Source: Larix kaempferi (lineage: Eukaryota; Streptophyta; Pinopsida; Pinales; Pinaceae). Taken from it: a stretch of 64,000 nucleotides of DNA. Within the stretch, counting starts at the first letter, position 1; the number at the start of each line of letters is the position of its first letter. The DNA lies in NCBI GenBank assembly GCA_027924585.1, contig BSBM01000822.1:1258001-1322000 (forward strand). The letters run 5' to 3'. The position numbers and the translations under genes were made by a program. Shown piece after piece: positions 23,282 through 34,400 of the stretch. Below the pieces are notes generated by a model. It made no database searches. It was not told the DNA's origin and saw only the letters and a program-made list of their open reading frames with translations.

Positions 23282-24297
23282 CTCCTACTGGCCGTAGAAA
23301 CAGTCAACCGCCTTCGCTACCTTGCGGAGTAGCACACTGAAATGCAAGGTCACGCCAACCGTGTACCTTTGCATGGCCCACGGTAACTCATGCACTGCCG
23401 GATCTGGAACGTCTAATGTCAACCTAGTGAGGTTGTCATAGACATCTTCCATCTCTACGATGGCATCATGCATGGTTGGGGCTATAGATGGTGCCTCTAC
23501 CCTCCTCGCGAGAAGTGAAACTCTGACTGATCGTGAAGGGCCCACATCTGCACAAACATGTTATTAACTCATCAGCACTACCCAAACAAATTATAAATAC
23601 ACAAAATGAAAAAATAAAATGGTCATTGTTCTTACCTATATCTCCCCACTCTGCTCCCTCAGGAAACTTAAGGTCTGGATCCTCTTTGAAGTACGTACCA
23701 TTGTACAGATAGTCCTCGATCATGAGCAGATGGCCTTCTAGCCAGGTGAAGAATCCAGAACCATATCTGATGATCGGACCCCCACCACCATGGTGGGCCA
23801 TCACATCCATCCATCAAACCATATGAGGATCCTTAGCATCCCTATCATCCAAGGTCACCTACGGGCGTAAGAGAGGTACCCGCTCCAGCAAGAAAGAGAT
23901 CACTACTGATCCGTAACCAAACTGCTTGAGTTCACCACGCCGACACTTGGTTAGTTGAGGTCGAAGGTTGGTGAGGAGTCTCTCACACCAGTTAAACACC
24001 TTAGGAGACATGCACTCCTCTGTATATAACATTTGGGACTTGGTATCCAGGTGAGCCGCTTGGCTCCCTGCTATCCTCACTATAGTGAAAAGTATGATGT
24101 GCAATGGATGTTCTCGAACCTCCTTAGAGGCAACGACATCTGGAGTACAATGCTGAGCGATCAAATCATCCACCGTCCGGTCACTCCCTTGTGATCCGGT
24201 GACAGACACAGTATCCCCCCTCTGGGATAGTCCTGTCAAGAAATAGATGTCCTCAACATCTATATTCAGCACGTGCTCCAGTAATGGGACTTGGGCC
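23282..24297 (-). pseudogene. Antisense gene, plant-mobile-domain-like, copy 1, 3' part
   Basis: On the minus strand an exon runs from 24297 (where the giant element cuts it) to 23636: NIDVEDIYFLTGLSQRGD, a mid part with LTKCRRGELKQFGYG, then WLEGHLLMIEDYLYNGTYF. Two in-frame stops lie near 23859 and 23817. An 88-bp intron follows (23635-23548) with donor G/GTAAG and acceptor TGTGCAG. The last exon (23547-23282) ends FYGQ-stop. The W..., V-D-I/V-x-L-x-G-L pattern is what I remember of plant mobile domains (as in MAIN-like proteins and some transposons). That assignment is tentative. Copy 2 at 46108-47110 shares exon layout and motifs. Confidence 0.55.
24293..24297 (+). repeat. TSD of giant element, left copy (GGGCC)
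   Basis: GGGCC precedes the left LTR and recurs at 42971-42975 directly after the right LTR. Confidence 0.85.
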
Positions 24298-24403
24298 TAT
24301 TGTTGCTACAACATCGCCCCCAAAATTTTGTAAATATTGGGGCTCCTCCTTCTATTTTTTAGGAATTCCTTTGAAGTTTGTTTGTTTTAACTCTTCAAGT
24401 TAG

Positions 24404-24860
24404 CATTGCACAGAATTTAACCTTATCTCTACCGACACGTTGCGCAAAATTTAACCTTATCTCTACCGACACGTTGCGCAGGATTTAACCTCATCCTATG
24501 TGACCATTTTGCGCACTTGTTAATTTTAAACTTGCGCCTATCGGTTACAAGTTTTAAATCCAAAAGGGAACCGATCAGTAGCACTAAAGCCAGCCTTGGT
24601 CGCAGTTTTTAGGAGTATTCTTCCCGACCATTGCACACTCTTTGACCCTAACTTCGTTGATTTTGTGTTATTTTTGGGGGCCTTTCTTCGTCGTGCTTCT
24701 TGGTTGCAGAGTTTAGAATTAATTTCCTCACCCATTGCGCATATTCTAAACTTAAGCAATGCCGACCACTATTCGACCACTCGTCGCAGCGCCCGGTCGC
24801 AAGATTTAACCTTATCTCCTTCGACCGTGGCGCATGGTTTAAAGTTGGAATCGTCGACCG
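24404..24860 (+). repeat. Degenerate 33-36 bp subrepeats with TTGCGCA and TTTAA
   Basis: The clearest units are at 24404-24520 (TTGCGCARRATTTAACC.. followed by TCTACCGACACG). Decayed ones continue as GTCGCAAGATTTAACC near 24800. The same array is at about 37404-37880 in the right LTR. It lies just upstream of TATA box 1, where enhancer-like arrays often sit. Confidence 0.65.
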
Positions 24861-25009
24861 GCTGCGTGGTCCGTATTTTTGGAAATCACGGATAGACAAG
24901 TTGGTGGGAATGTAATTGTAGCTCGTGCAAATTAATTGCTTTTTGGCATCGAGACCCGTGCACGCTTAGTGTCCCAACTTCCCACCCCGTGGGGATTAAT
25001 TGCTCATGC

Positions 25010-25017
25010 TATATATA
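25010..25017 (+). promoter_or_regulatory. TATA box 1, for the U3 gene (left LTR)
   Basis: TATATATA, followed about 130 bp later by a splice donor and 870 bp later by the start codon of the U3 gene. Conserved in the right LTR at 38014-38021. Confidence 0.55.
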
Positions 25018-25147
25018 CATAAAACGGGGTTTTCACTCTCCATCCTTACCAATACCGAGAAGCATTTTTTGTTCACCATTGGGAGCTCGAACTGTCACTA
25101 GCTTGGGTACACGCACCGACCGCAGGGAGCCATTCTAAGACTGACAG

Positions 25148-25873
25148 GTAGGTTCTCATTCCTTCCCTTTGGTTTTGGTCCGTAAGGAAACTCCATTAAA
25201 AGCTCAATTTTTTCTGCTTTAGAGTTGTTTTTGTTGATGGTCCTTGAGCCCAAACCAACGTCGTTATAACACCCGAGTTGCTCTCGTTTGCATGTAATTT
25301 GTGGGAACCCTGTGTCTAATAAGATTTGTGCCTTTAGCTTGATAGACGAACCTCTTGTCTAAGTCGAGTTACCACCCGAGGGAGTGGCACCACAAACCCC
25401 GTCCATTATGCTCCTTATGAGCATACTCCTTGGCCTGTCGAGTTTGGCTTTCTGCGTTATAAAAAATCTCCACCCACGCTTTCATCTAATTAATGAAAAT
25501 TTAAAACTTGTAGAAAGCCGAATGATGTTTTGATGAAGTACCTTATCCCGCAGCGGCTTGGCTTTTCCTCTTCAAGCTTTCCCAAAACTAGTGCTAGTGG
25601 AATAATTGAATTTATCATAGGATATTGTCAAATGCTAGCTAGCAATGTTTGGTATTGTCTAATTACATTTTTTGAGTTGTTACATGGATGTTTTTGTTTA
25701 AATGCTCCTCCTCGTTACCGTTGTCTCTGAAAGATTGATTTAAATTGAAATCCAACACTCGTACATACTCAATTTATGCTTAGCACCATGAATTTGAATG
25801 ATTTGTTGATTCGCTAACAATGGTTGCTCATGAATTTTTCAATTCCTCATTTTTGTTATCCTTGCGGTTGCAG
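25148..25873 (+). other. Putative 726-bp 5'-UTR intron of the U3 gene
   Basis: Donor CTGACAG/GTAGGT at 25147/25148. Acceptor CTTGCGGTTGCAG/G at 25873, 7 bases before the ATG at 25881. The donor is conserved in the right LTR (38151/38152), but the acceptor there has mutated from GCAG to TCAA. The intron is T-rich toward its end, as in plants. Confidence 0.5.
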
Positions 25874-25880
25874 GTTTGAC

Positions 25881-28800
25881 ATGCACAAGAGATCTGTCAG
25901 GAAGAAGGCTAAGCTTTCCGAATCAGACTCATACGTAGAAATCTTGTTGGATACCTTGCTCGAGACAATGTTTTGTGATACAAAAGTTGTCATGGGAGTA
26001 TCCCCAGGGGACGCCACCCAAGAATTTTAGTGGGGTGAGCTATACATATTTATTGGAGATCAGCAGTACCCTGATGCAAGCCTAGAATAAACCATGGTCT
26101 ACTTGAACATCAAGAAGTCTAGCCTTCACAAGGAATCAACTCGTCCCGAGCTATTTCCATGCTCATAATTTATCGGCTGGATAATTCCTTATGTGAAAAC
26201 TGGTACAAGATTCATCAATGATAACACCGAGATGAGCCTCGCGTCCTTCGCACCAGAGCATATCATGGATACCTACAGGTTACCCCAAGAAAGGGCTTGG
26301 ATGGATAATGAATGGCTAGCAAAGAAAACAATAGACCCCTTGGAGTCCGCCAGGAAGATGCTAATAATTGAGAGGCAGATAAGGCAAAGAGGCAACGGAG
26401 AATATGACAATGTGCTTCTAAGAACTCCCTATAGACTCATTGCCTTAATGCTGAGTCGAATTTTCGGCATGCCAAATGGAAACGTCTTCAAGCTTGGTTG
26501 GGTTCCAATGATGGTCCATGTAGCCACATCCGGAACAATCTTCAATTGGGATGAAATAATCTCAGACATCATGGTATCACACTTACTGCTGCCCAAGGAG
26601 GACTAACATAGAATAAAGTTGATTCCTTCATGTCTTCACATTTGATAGATTGCTTATTAAGCAAACACCCTTTTCCTGATTTGGGTTGCGTTTGGAGCAG
26701 AAAGAAGTACCCTCTCTTTGTAGCTTATCAACTCACATGGGCAAGAAAATACACAAATTACTACAAACAAATTTGTGAAAAGCTCATCATGCCCCTTTAT
26801 CGGCTCATTTTTAAGGAAGAGCTAAATTGTTTGTCTGAAAATGCCATGCCCATCATAGAAGAGTTTGGGGAATATTACTTCTCCCCTGAGGGAACCTATA
26901 TCCGAATGAGTGGAGGATCTCAACCTCCCTTTTTGTTTCCTCAGTATGTCACAGATTTTGTAGTACACAAAGAATCTATAAGGAAGCTTTTCATCAATGG
27001 GGTCAGCAAGATTCTCTATGAAAGGAAGAAAGGTATGTACCCACCAATGCCCTTCACCATTGGTGCATATAGTCTCCAGAAAGCAAAAGATGGTGAAAAC
27101 TTTGCTCAGGGAGTAGAATTTTTTCATTTCAGCACAAAGTTCTTTAGAAGGCATGATCCTAATGGTAGAGTTGCTGAGCACTGTACCAATGTCAGAACTA
27201 CTTTTGAGTACGCACATCTGTGGGACAAGGATGAAGAATTTTTCTGGAGTGCCAGGAACTTAACTGATTTGGGAAAATGTTACTGCCCTAAAAGCGGAGC
27301 AAGTTCCATCCCCAGACCTGTTGGGTTGATCCAAAAGGAACGAGAGGCAACAAAATCACAATCAGAGGAGTCTAGGAGGAAGGAAAAGGAGGAAGAAGAA
27401 AGACTCCAAAAGGAGCAAGAATTCAAGCACCAGCAAGATGCAGAATCTGCTAGAGCTCAACAAGAGCAAGAAGCAAAATATCTTAAAGATGAAGAGGAGA
27501 GGATGCAGCAAGAAGAAGCTACCAAATTGCAGCAAGAAGAAGTTGAAAGAATAAAAAAAGAAGAGGCCAAAAAGTTGCAGGCAATGAGAGATAAAGTAGA
27601 GCGAGAGGCAGCAGAACTATCAGAAAGGAAAGCACGAGAGGCATCAGAACTATCAGAAAGGCAAGCACAAGAGGCAGCAGATTTAGCAGAGCTGGAAGAG
27701 CAAGCAGAGAGACAAGCAAGAGAAGAAGCATATGAATCTAATAAATCCATGGAACAAGGCATGTCTAGCCCGCAGGCCATGGAATTGGATCTAGCAACAA
27801 TAAACCAATCAGGGATAGCTAATGAATGGGTTGTCACCACTGAAGAGTTAGCACTTACCCCATACAATCCTTCAAAGCAGCGCCAAGTGGTCAACCTGGA
27901 TTCCGTTTATTTTGATAAAAGGAAGAAGGTTATTGTAGACAGATCAGAGAAGAAAATGAAGATTGGGGAGGACCGATATGAAATCAGAGTATCAGAAACC
28001 ACGCTTGTCCAAGGGACTAACCTCGACCCTGTGTTCACGACATCATGCACTATGGATTCGGCTCAAGCATGTAAAGATAATGTTGATCATCTGGTTGAAG
28101 AGGTTAGTAAGTACAGGGAACTATGTTTCAAGGTAAAAGGTAACATGCAGAAAGAGGTGTTAAAAGGAAATGAGTTAAGATTGAAGTACAATGAGCTTTA
28201 GGAGGGAAAGGAAGAAACAACTTTGCAAATCCTGCAGCTCGAGAATGAAAAGAGATCACTAGAGATGCAGTTGGCGATCTCAGAGAGCAAGAAGAAAGAC
28301 TTGAAAGCTTGCATAGGAGAACTGGAGAAGCTTGAAGCCAATAATGTGCAGCTGAACAAATATTTTAAGCCTTTGCTTGACGGGCTGACACGAGAAAAAG
28401 AGCAGCTATTGGAGCAGCTCAAAGTTGCAAATAAGAAGAAGGACCTAACTGCATTTCATGACCAAGCATGCGAGATGCAGAAGAGAGTTCATCAATCAAT
28501 GACTCTAATTTTAGGAGAAATCTGCAGGGTGAAGGAAATGATAACAAGGATGACATCCATTGAATTCGAGGTGTTGAAGCTGAAGAAGAGGTACGCACGC
28601 CACTTGGAGGAAATAAATAAGCAATTTGAATGGAGAGAAGGAAAGTCTGGTTTCCCAGCAAACCTACAGGTCAAGACCGCTAATGAATTGGACTTGGATT
28701 GTGGAGTCCTCGAGTTTTGTAGGGATTGTGGCGCAAAGCTAAGTATTGAAATCCGGAAGACCGTCAAAAGATGCCACACTTTCTACTCAAAAATCGCAGA

Positions 28801-29230
28801 AACGTTTGGGAAATGCAACATGTTTTTACCTCAATATATTTATGAGTTTCCTAAAAGAGAATAGCTTTTGGCCGATATACAAAGTGAACTGAGTACAGAA
28901 ACAGAATACATCAAGAAAATAGATGTCCTAAACCCCGACGACCTCCATCGGTTCATTGGGAAAACTTCTATCCATGCCTATTTTCTGGAAAGCATCACCT
29001 AGGAAGTAGTGGCAGGAGCAGACAGCGTTAAATCAAATCTACGCAAGCATGAAATAGCACTGAAAATGACAATATCTATGCGGGGAAATACCATTGTGCG
29101 AGAGATCACCCAGTGGGCTAGCTATATTAAAGACATGGGAAACCTAGCTGTAGCAAGCAGGCCTGCTGAAGAGGACGGTTCAGCAAGGGCAGAAGGATCG
29201 GTTGGGCCATCAGAGTCATCTGGAATTTAA
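25881..29230 (+). pseudogene. U3-encoded protein of about 1,116 residues, left LTR copy
   Basis: I do not recognise the family. The start is the ATG at 25881, directly after the putative acceptor. The first residues are basic (KRSVRKKAK), like a nuclear localisation signal. An N-terminal globular half of about 480 residues includes LPQERAWMDNEWLAKK, SGTIFNWDEIISDIM and FSPEGTYIRMSGGSQPPFLF. A long charged coiled coil rich in Glu, Gln, Arg and Ala covers about residues 486-620. A second helical region lies at about 740-920, and the end is acidic. Breaks: stops at 26028, about 26088 and 26167, a 1-base deletion near 26585, stops at 28199, 28862 and about 29000. The longest open piece is 26630-28201. 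The right copy lacks several of these stops, so the ancestral frame was open. Confidence 0.8.
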
Positions 29231-29247
29231 ATTTGTTTTTATTCTAG

Positions 29248-29350
29248 TTTTGTGAGAGACAGCTAGAGTATATTTTATTGTATAAATATTTTGTAAAAGA
29301 CAGCTGGAGTATATTTTATTGTATAAATATTTTGTAAAAGACAGCTGGAA
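29248..29350 (+). repeat. 42-bp direct repeat near the U3/R boundary
   Basis: The unit with AGACAGCTGGAGTATATTTT and TTGTATAAATATTTTG occurs twice plus a partial third. The right LTR has one fewer unit (42130-42190). This accounts for part of the length difference between the LTRs. Confidence 0.8.
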
Positions 29351-29433
29351 ATTGTTCTCTCTTTAGGCACTAGAAGACAAAATTTTGTGTTTCCCTAGGG
29401 TTAGGTTTTGGGAAGAGACAATTTTGTAAAATC

Positions 29434-29441
29434 TATAAATA
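29434..29441 (+). promoter_or_regulatory. TATA box 2, probable promoter of the genomic RNA (left LTR)
   Basis: TATAAATA, about 690 bp before the LTR end, conserved at 42275-42282 (TATAAATA) in the right LTR. It is downstream of the U3 gene, so genomic transcripts would start after that gene. Confidence 0.6.
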
Positions 29442-30137
29442 TAGAGATAGAAGAGAAGAGAAGGACTTTTGGCAGGTGAAAGGACAGACTAATTTTGTAC
29501 ATGAATTACTTTGCTACATGAATGAAGGAAGCTCTATTTTGCCTAAAGAAAGCCTGCATGGAGTTTTGTTGTGGGAATGTGTTGAATGTTGGCCAAATTG
29601 TTTCTGCGTTATTCATAAATTGACTGTGAGATCGTTCTTAACTAATCTGAATTATTTCTCTGTTATGAATGCTTTCACTTTCCTATGCAAAATTTTTGTG
29701 TAAAATGGGTAATAGAATGTGTATCTCTGTCAAAGCTATCTTTGATAAACTTTTATTTTCTGCGGTAAATGATTCTATTTAATTTAACAGCTATCTGTGG
29801 AATTCTTGGTTGCATTTCCAGTTGATTACTCATTCTTTAAATTTGCTCCTTGTGAGGATAGATTAAATTTGCTTAGACAGTTTTTTAGATCAGATTTGTT
29901 TAACTGCATGAATTTAGATTACAACACTTTCATCTCATCTTTAAAATAAAAATACATAAACGGTGGATCAGGCCGCAACTGGTGAAAAGGAAAACAAATA
30001 TTTAATTCTTACACGGTGGTCGAGCCGGTAACCGGACGGATTCCCTACACCAAATGGTGAGCGATCTAATTGGGATTGCTTACCGGGGAGAATCCCTTGT
30101 TGATTAATGCTACGATTTCCAGGGCATCAACATTTTT

Positions 30138-30154
30138 TGGCGCTAGAAGGAGGG
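30138..30154 (+). promoter_or_regulatory. Primer binding site of the giant element
   Basis: TGGCGCTAGAAGGAGGG, five bases after the LTR's terminal CA. TTTTTGGCGC-type sites are usual for Tat/Athila-group gypsy elements. tRNA not assigned. Confidence 0.75.
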
Positions 30155-30164
30155 CCACCAGTGC

Positions 30165-31796
30165 ATGGCTGGAAAAGGAGATCCTTTCGTTAGAATAAAT
30201 CCCACTAAAGACCTGCTTGAAACAACTATTCCAGACAATTTAGATATGGATTTAATAAATCAAGAAGATCCCAATTCTGAGATCGAATAGCAAGAAACGC
30301 TGTATGTTGTTCCTTTTGCTGAAGTAGCAAATTTAAGAATACATACCCGTGCTTATCTTAGGCAGCTTGGTGGTTTGAATGCAATCCCCTTACTCCCCAA
30401 AAGAATAGCCACTAGAAGGGAAACACAGTATACAAGATATTCAATTCTTGTTCAAAACTTTGAAGAGTTGGTAGATCTATCTTTGGAAGAAATCACAGAG
30501 CCTCTTGGAGAAATCGGACTTGAAAATCCTCTAGATCTAGAGGAGCCGCATACCCCACATAATTCTCCACATAACACTCCACCACATTCTCCACATAGAG
30601 CCATGGCTGTGTCGGCATGGAGAGCAAGAGGAGCACTGAATATAGTTGGGCCATTCCATGATATTCCCAAGAATCGAGAAAAGGTTTTGCCCAAATATGA
30701 TCCTGGGAAGGGTATTTATGCTGAAGATCATCTGAAGAGTTTCTACTTGGCTTTAAGTCTTTTAAATGTGCAACATGAAGATGTAGTCTGTAGGATTTTT
30801 CCTTACACTTTCGAACCCAAAGTATCTTCCTGGTACTTTAGTTTGCAAGCTAGTTCAATCTCGAATTGGGAAGATTTCAAGAAATGCTTCTTAAAAAAAT
30901 ACGGAAATCAGAAAACAGTCGCTACATTCATGAAGGAATTGTTGTCCATGAGAATGGAAAAGAAAGAAAAGGTTCAAGAATTTAAACAAAGATTTACTAC
31001 ATTTTTGAACAATTTTAGTGATGCAGCAAGACCCGCTGAAGAATCTTTAGTTGAATATTATACAACAACACTTGATCCTCCCATAGCAATGTTTGTTAAA
31101 ATAACAAAGAAAACTATCTTGATAGAAAAATTCGAAGAAGCCAAGAAGGTAGAAGAAGAAGCAGGCATCATTGCTAAGCATTCTCTCGATCTGGAAACAA
31201 AAACAACAGCTGTTAAGAAGCCTCTTCTGTTAACCAGAAATAAAGAGGAACCATCAACATATATGGAAAATATGGTCAAAACGATGCAAAAGCTTTCTAA
31301 TAAGATTATCGATATGGAGAAAGATAAGACAGCCAGCACTTCCAGGCAACCATTCAATCCTTTCTATAAGAAAAGGGAAGAAAGTGGACATCCGCTTCCA
31401 ACTGTAAAAAATTCTGTTGTGCTAAATTTAAATGAAGTTGGCATGGACCATTTCTGTACCTTCCATCAAGAACAACACTCAGACAAAATTTGTCCACAAT
31501 GGATACATTCGATGAGCCTAGTGATGAATCAAATGTTAGATGCGCAGATAGCAGATCAAAATTATCCTGCAAAAGAGCATATTTTTGAAAAGGAAGAACC
31601 CTCCCCCAACACCACAATGGTCCTATGGGATTGGGCACCTGCGCAAGAACCTTCTTTCGAATATCTAGCTGATGAATTTCAGACTGCAACAATTAATGTG
31701 ACTACTAGAAGTAAAGGCCCGGTGCTTGATCAAACTACTGATGCACCTAAAGCCAAGGTTGCAAAGGAAATACCCAAAAGGAAAACCCTGCAGTGA
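30165..31796 (+). pseudogene. gag: gag of the giant element (543 codons, one stop)
   Basis: The ATG at 30165, eleven bases after the PBS, opens a frame (MAGKGDPFVRINPTKD) that is interrupted once by TAG at 30288-30290 and then runs open to the TGA at 31794-31796. The capsid domain covers about residues 168-290 (YAEDHLKSFYLALSLLNV, WEDFKKCFLKKYGNQ). A nucleic-acid-binding motif of the form C-x2-H-x3-H-x4-C lies at residues 430-445 (FCTFHQEQHSDKICP). It replaces a standard CCHC knuckle, as in other Tat elements. One stop in 543 codons makes this one of the better preserved genes here. The end overlaps the protease frame by four bases (GTGA). Confidence 0.88.
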
Positions 31797-32410
31797 CAAA
31801 AGAACCAAACACAAAAATATCTAAACAGCCAAAGGTCACTTTGAACAAAACAAAATATCAATCTAAAATCTCAAAAGAATGTGACATGGGATATGATATA
31901 ATTGAAGACATTAAGAAGGCGAAAGCGAATGTCTCTATATTTGATATGTGTAGTTTTCCCCAACAAAGAAAGAAGTTGTTGGAAGCTTTTGACCCACAAG
32001 ATATTACTTCGGTAGAAAACACTAAGGAAAACCCCGAGATAAACGAAGCTAGCATTGGCGGGAAATCAAGATCGCAGACTTTTCCTTTTCTCTTGACTTT
32101 TGAAATTTTCAATCATAATGTGCATAATTGTTTAGTAGATTCTGGGGCTTCTTCAAATGTCATGCCACTGTCAATTTGCAAAAATATTAATGGGCAGCCG
32201 ATTCCATCCCCATCTCAGATCATACAGTTAGATAGGATTTTTTTAAATTCATTGGAGAAATGAAAGATGTGCTTATTAGGTTGTCAGCAGATCCTAGAGT
32301 GTGTCAATTTGTTGATATAATGGTAGTCGATATTCCTGAGGCTTATGGTTTGATATTAAACAGGGACTGGTCTACGAAACTGAATGGTTATTTCGCAACG
32401 GACTAGTCTC
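31793..32410 (+). pseudogene. Aspartic protease of the giant element
   Basis: The frame after gag is shifted by -1. The active site CLVDSGASSNVMPLSIC is intact, with Asp at 32138-32140. A 1-base slip at the T run near 32238 sends the rest into another frame (GEMKDVLIRLSADPRVCQF, then AYGLILNRDW). A TAG lies at about 32404. It matures gag and pol. Confidence 0.8.
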
Positions 32411-32412
32411 AC

Positions 32413-33366
32413 TTGTGGTTGTTGTACCAGAATAGACAAAATCATATTAAAATACTGAGAGAACCCCACATGAAACAAAACGCAACTCAATTAGAGGAAA
32501 AGAATGAAGCTGTAACTTTCTCATCTTCAGTTTTGGGAAATTATTTCTTAGAGATTGAACCGGGTAATTATCAATCGGAGGATGTTAGCCATGATTCATA
32601 TGAACAGTCCGATCGCCTTCAATTTTCTTGGATTGATGATATTGATTGTAACATAGTAGGATTAGTTACTGACTTAGGTAGTAGTGATACTGACTTAGGT
32701 AGTAGTGATACTAACTTAGTTAAAGCAGAAAATGTTTTTTGGGTTCTATACTTTGACGGTTCCAAAACCCAAGAAGGATCCGGAGCTGGTTGTGTTTTAA
32801 TTGATCCTGAAACCAATAAACACTTTTTATCTTGTAGACTAGAGTTCGAATGCACTAATAATACTGTTGAATATGAAGCTCTGGTCCATGGGTTAAAGAA
32901 ATCTATTAGTTTAAATGTTAAATATTTGAAAGTCTTTGGTGATTCAGAGATAGTTGTCAGACAATTGAGAGATACAATTCACTGCCTTTCACCGCACTTA
33001 AAAAGTTATCAGTCAGAGGTTTGGGATTTGATTTCATGTTTTGATGCTTTCAATATTAATTCCATTCCTAGATTACGGAATGTTGCAACTGATTTGTTAG
33101 CTACGTCTGCATCTAGATTAGTGCCCACTAATAACAAGTGCTCTATTGAATTGATTTTTAGGCCATCTGTTCTCGACAACATTACAAATCTTAGAGTATT
33201 TGATTATGATGATCAGATCATCAACTTCTTGACAAATGAGGATGCCTTCCAAGAAGCCATAATAGACGAAGAGAAGCATGATTCAGATCTGCAAAGCAAA
33301 GATGCAGTCAAAGGAAACTTCATGCCCAAGGGAGTGAGATCTCTTGAAATTTTGTTTGATCTGTAG
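32413..33366 (+). pseudogene. Archaeal-type RNase H placed before RT (giant element)
   Basis: The open frame has the four-acid RNase H pattern: WVLYFDGSKTQEGSGAG (Asp at 32755-32757), NNTVEYEALVHGLKKSI (Glu), VFGDSEIVVRQL (Asp) and LRNVATDLLATSASRL (Asp). It is the type with intact VLIDPE and LEFECTNN motifs. A short duplication, TDLGSSDTDLGSSD, precedes it. The order protease-RNase H-RT differs from element B, where this domain follows integrase. The frame itself is open for 317 codons, but breaks on each side separate it from protease and RT. Confidence 0.85.
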
Positions 33367-33410
33367 AACAAGTTCAAAAGACTAGCAAATGTTAAACTCA
33401 CAGCTCCTCC

Positions 33411-34400
33411 ATGCAGCATGAATTGGTAAATGTGGGCACAGAAACTAAACCAAAGTATGTCAATCTTGGTAAATGTTGCTCGCCAAGAAAGAGAGATAAG
33501 TTCATCAAACTATTTCAGCAGTATAAATATGTCTTTGCATGGACTTACGAATATCTGAAGACATATGATACTCACATTATTCAACATATAATACCAATGA
33601 AGGCACGCGTTAAACCATTTCAGTGGAAATTAAGGAGAATGCATCCGACTCTTGAGCCTTTGATACAAAAGGAATTGAAGAAGTTGTTGGACACAAAAAT
33701 TATTTTCAAAGTCCGACATTCTGAATGGGTCGCCAATCTAGTTCCCGTGCGGAAGAAGTTGGGAGAGATCAGATTGTGTGTGGATTTTCGGAACTTAAAC
33801 AAAGCTTCCAATAAATATAACTACCCTGTGCCTCCAATGGAACAAATTTTACAAATGGTGTCAGGCTCAGAGCTTTTCTCTCCACTAGACGGTTTTTCTG
33901 GTTACAATCAAGTGCTAGTAGCAGAAGAAGACCGACTCAAAACAACTTTTCATACAAAGTGGGTACCCTTTCCATATCACAGGATGCCATTCAGCTTGAT
34001 AAACGCAGGAGATACCTTTCAGAGAGCCATGGACATTGCTTTCCGAGGATTGGGCGGTCATTGTGTTGTAGTTGACCTAGATGATGTGACAGTATTTTCA
34101 AAGAGAAGAGAAGACCATGTTTTCCACTTGAAGCATATTTTCAATCGCTGTAGAAAATATGGTATTTCATTGAATCCCAAGAAAAGGGTTTTCGTTGTTC
34201 TTGAGGGAAAGCTCCTGGGTCATATCATTTCAAAGAAGGGAATCTCAATAGATCAAGAGAGAGAACAATCCATCAACAAGATTCCCATGCCCCACAGCAA
34301 AAAAACTATGCAATCATTTATGGGCACCATTAATGTTGTTCGAAGGTTCGTCCCTGACTTCGCTCAGACCATTAAACCTTTGCAGCAAATGATAAAGTAG
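33411..34400 (+). pseudogene. Reverse transcriptase of the giant element (active-site Tyr lost)
   Basis: Open for 329 codons. It reads VNLGKCCSPRKRDKF, VFAWTYEYLKTYDTHIIQH, then SEWVANLVPVRKKLGEIRLC, LDGFSGYNQVLVAEEDRLKT, MPFSLINAGDTFQRAMD and RRFVPDFAQTIKPLQQMIK. The catalytic box is VVDLDD: the Tyr of YLDD is Asp (GAC at 34074-34076), while both catalytic aspartates remain. A TAG at 34398-34400 ends it. Length and order are normal for Tat RT. The Tyr change should cripple polymerisation. Confidence 0.9.

Larger units (their letters stand above)
24298..30132 (+). repeat. Giant element 5' LTR (5,835 bp)
   Basis: It aligns along its whole length with 37249-42970. Order within it: GC-poor start, TGCGCA subrepeats (24404-24860), TATA box 1, leader with intron, a gene of about 1,100 codons, 42-bp repeats, TATA box 2, and about 690 bp of probable R/U5 ending GGGCATCAACA. 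Typical plant LTRs are 0.2 to 2 kb, with a few families near 5 kb. Confidence 0.93.

Noticed and set aside
27457-27894. Minus-strand Ser/Ala/Leu-rich frame of 145 codons
   Set aside because: It is the complement of the coiled-coil coding region; the same shadow appears at 40372-40776.
26630-28201. A 523-codon open frame that looks like an intact host gene
   Set aside because: It is one open piece of a longer gene that recurs in the other LTR of the same element; TSD and PBS place it inside an LTR.
29470-29703. 75-codon frame in the LTR (also at 42314-42541)
   Set aside because: It is present in both LTRs only because they are copies; it lies after TATA box 2 in R/U5 and shows no motif. It could be a leader peptide, but I cannot support it.
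30001-30132. tRNA-like sequence (GGTGGTCGAGCCGGTAACC)
   Set aside because: No full cloverleaf can be drawn; it is the U5 end of the LTR.
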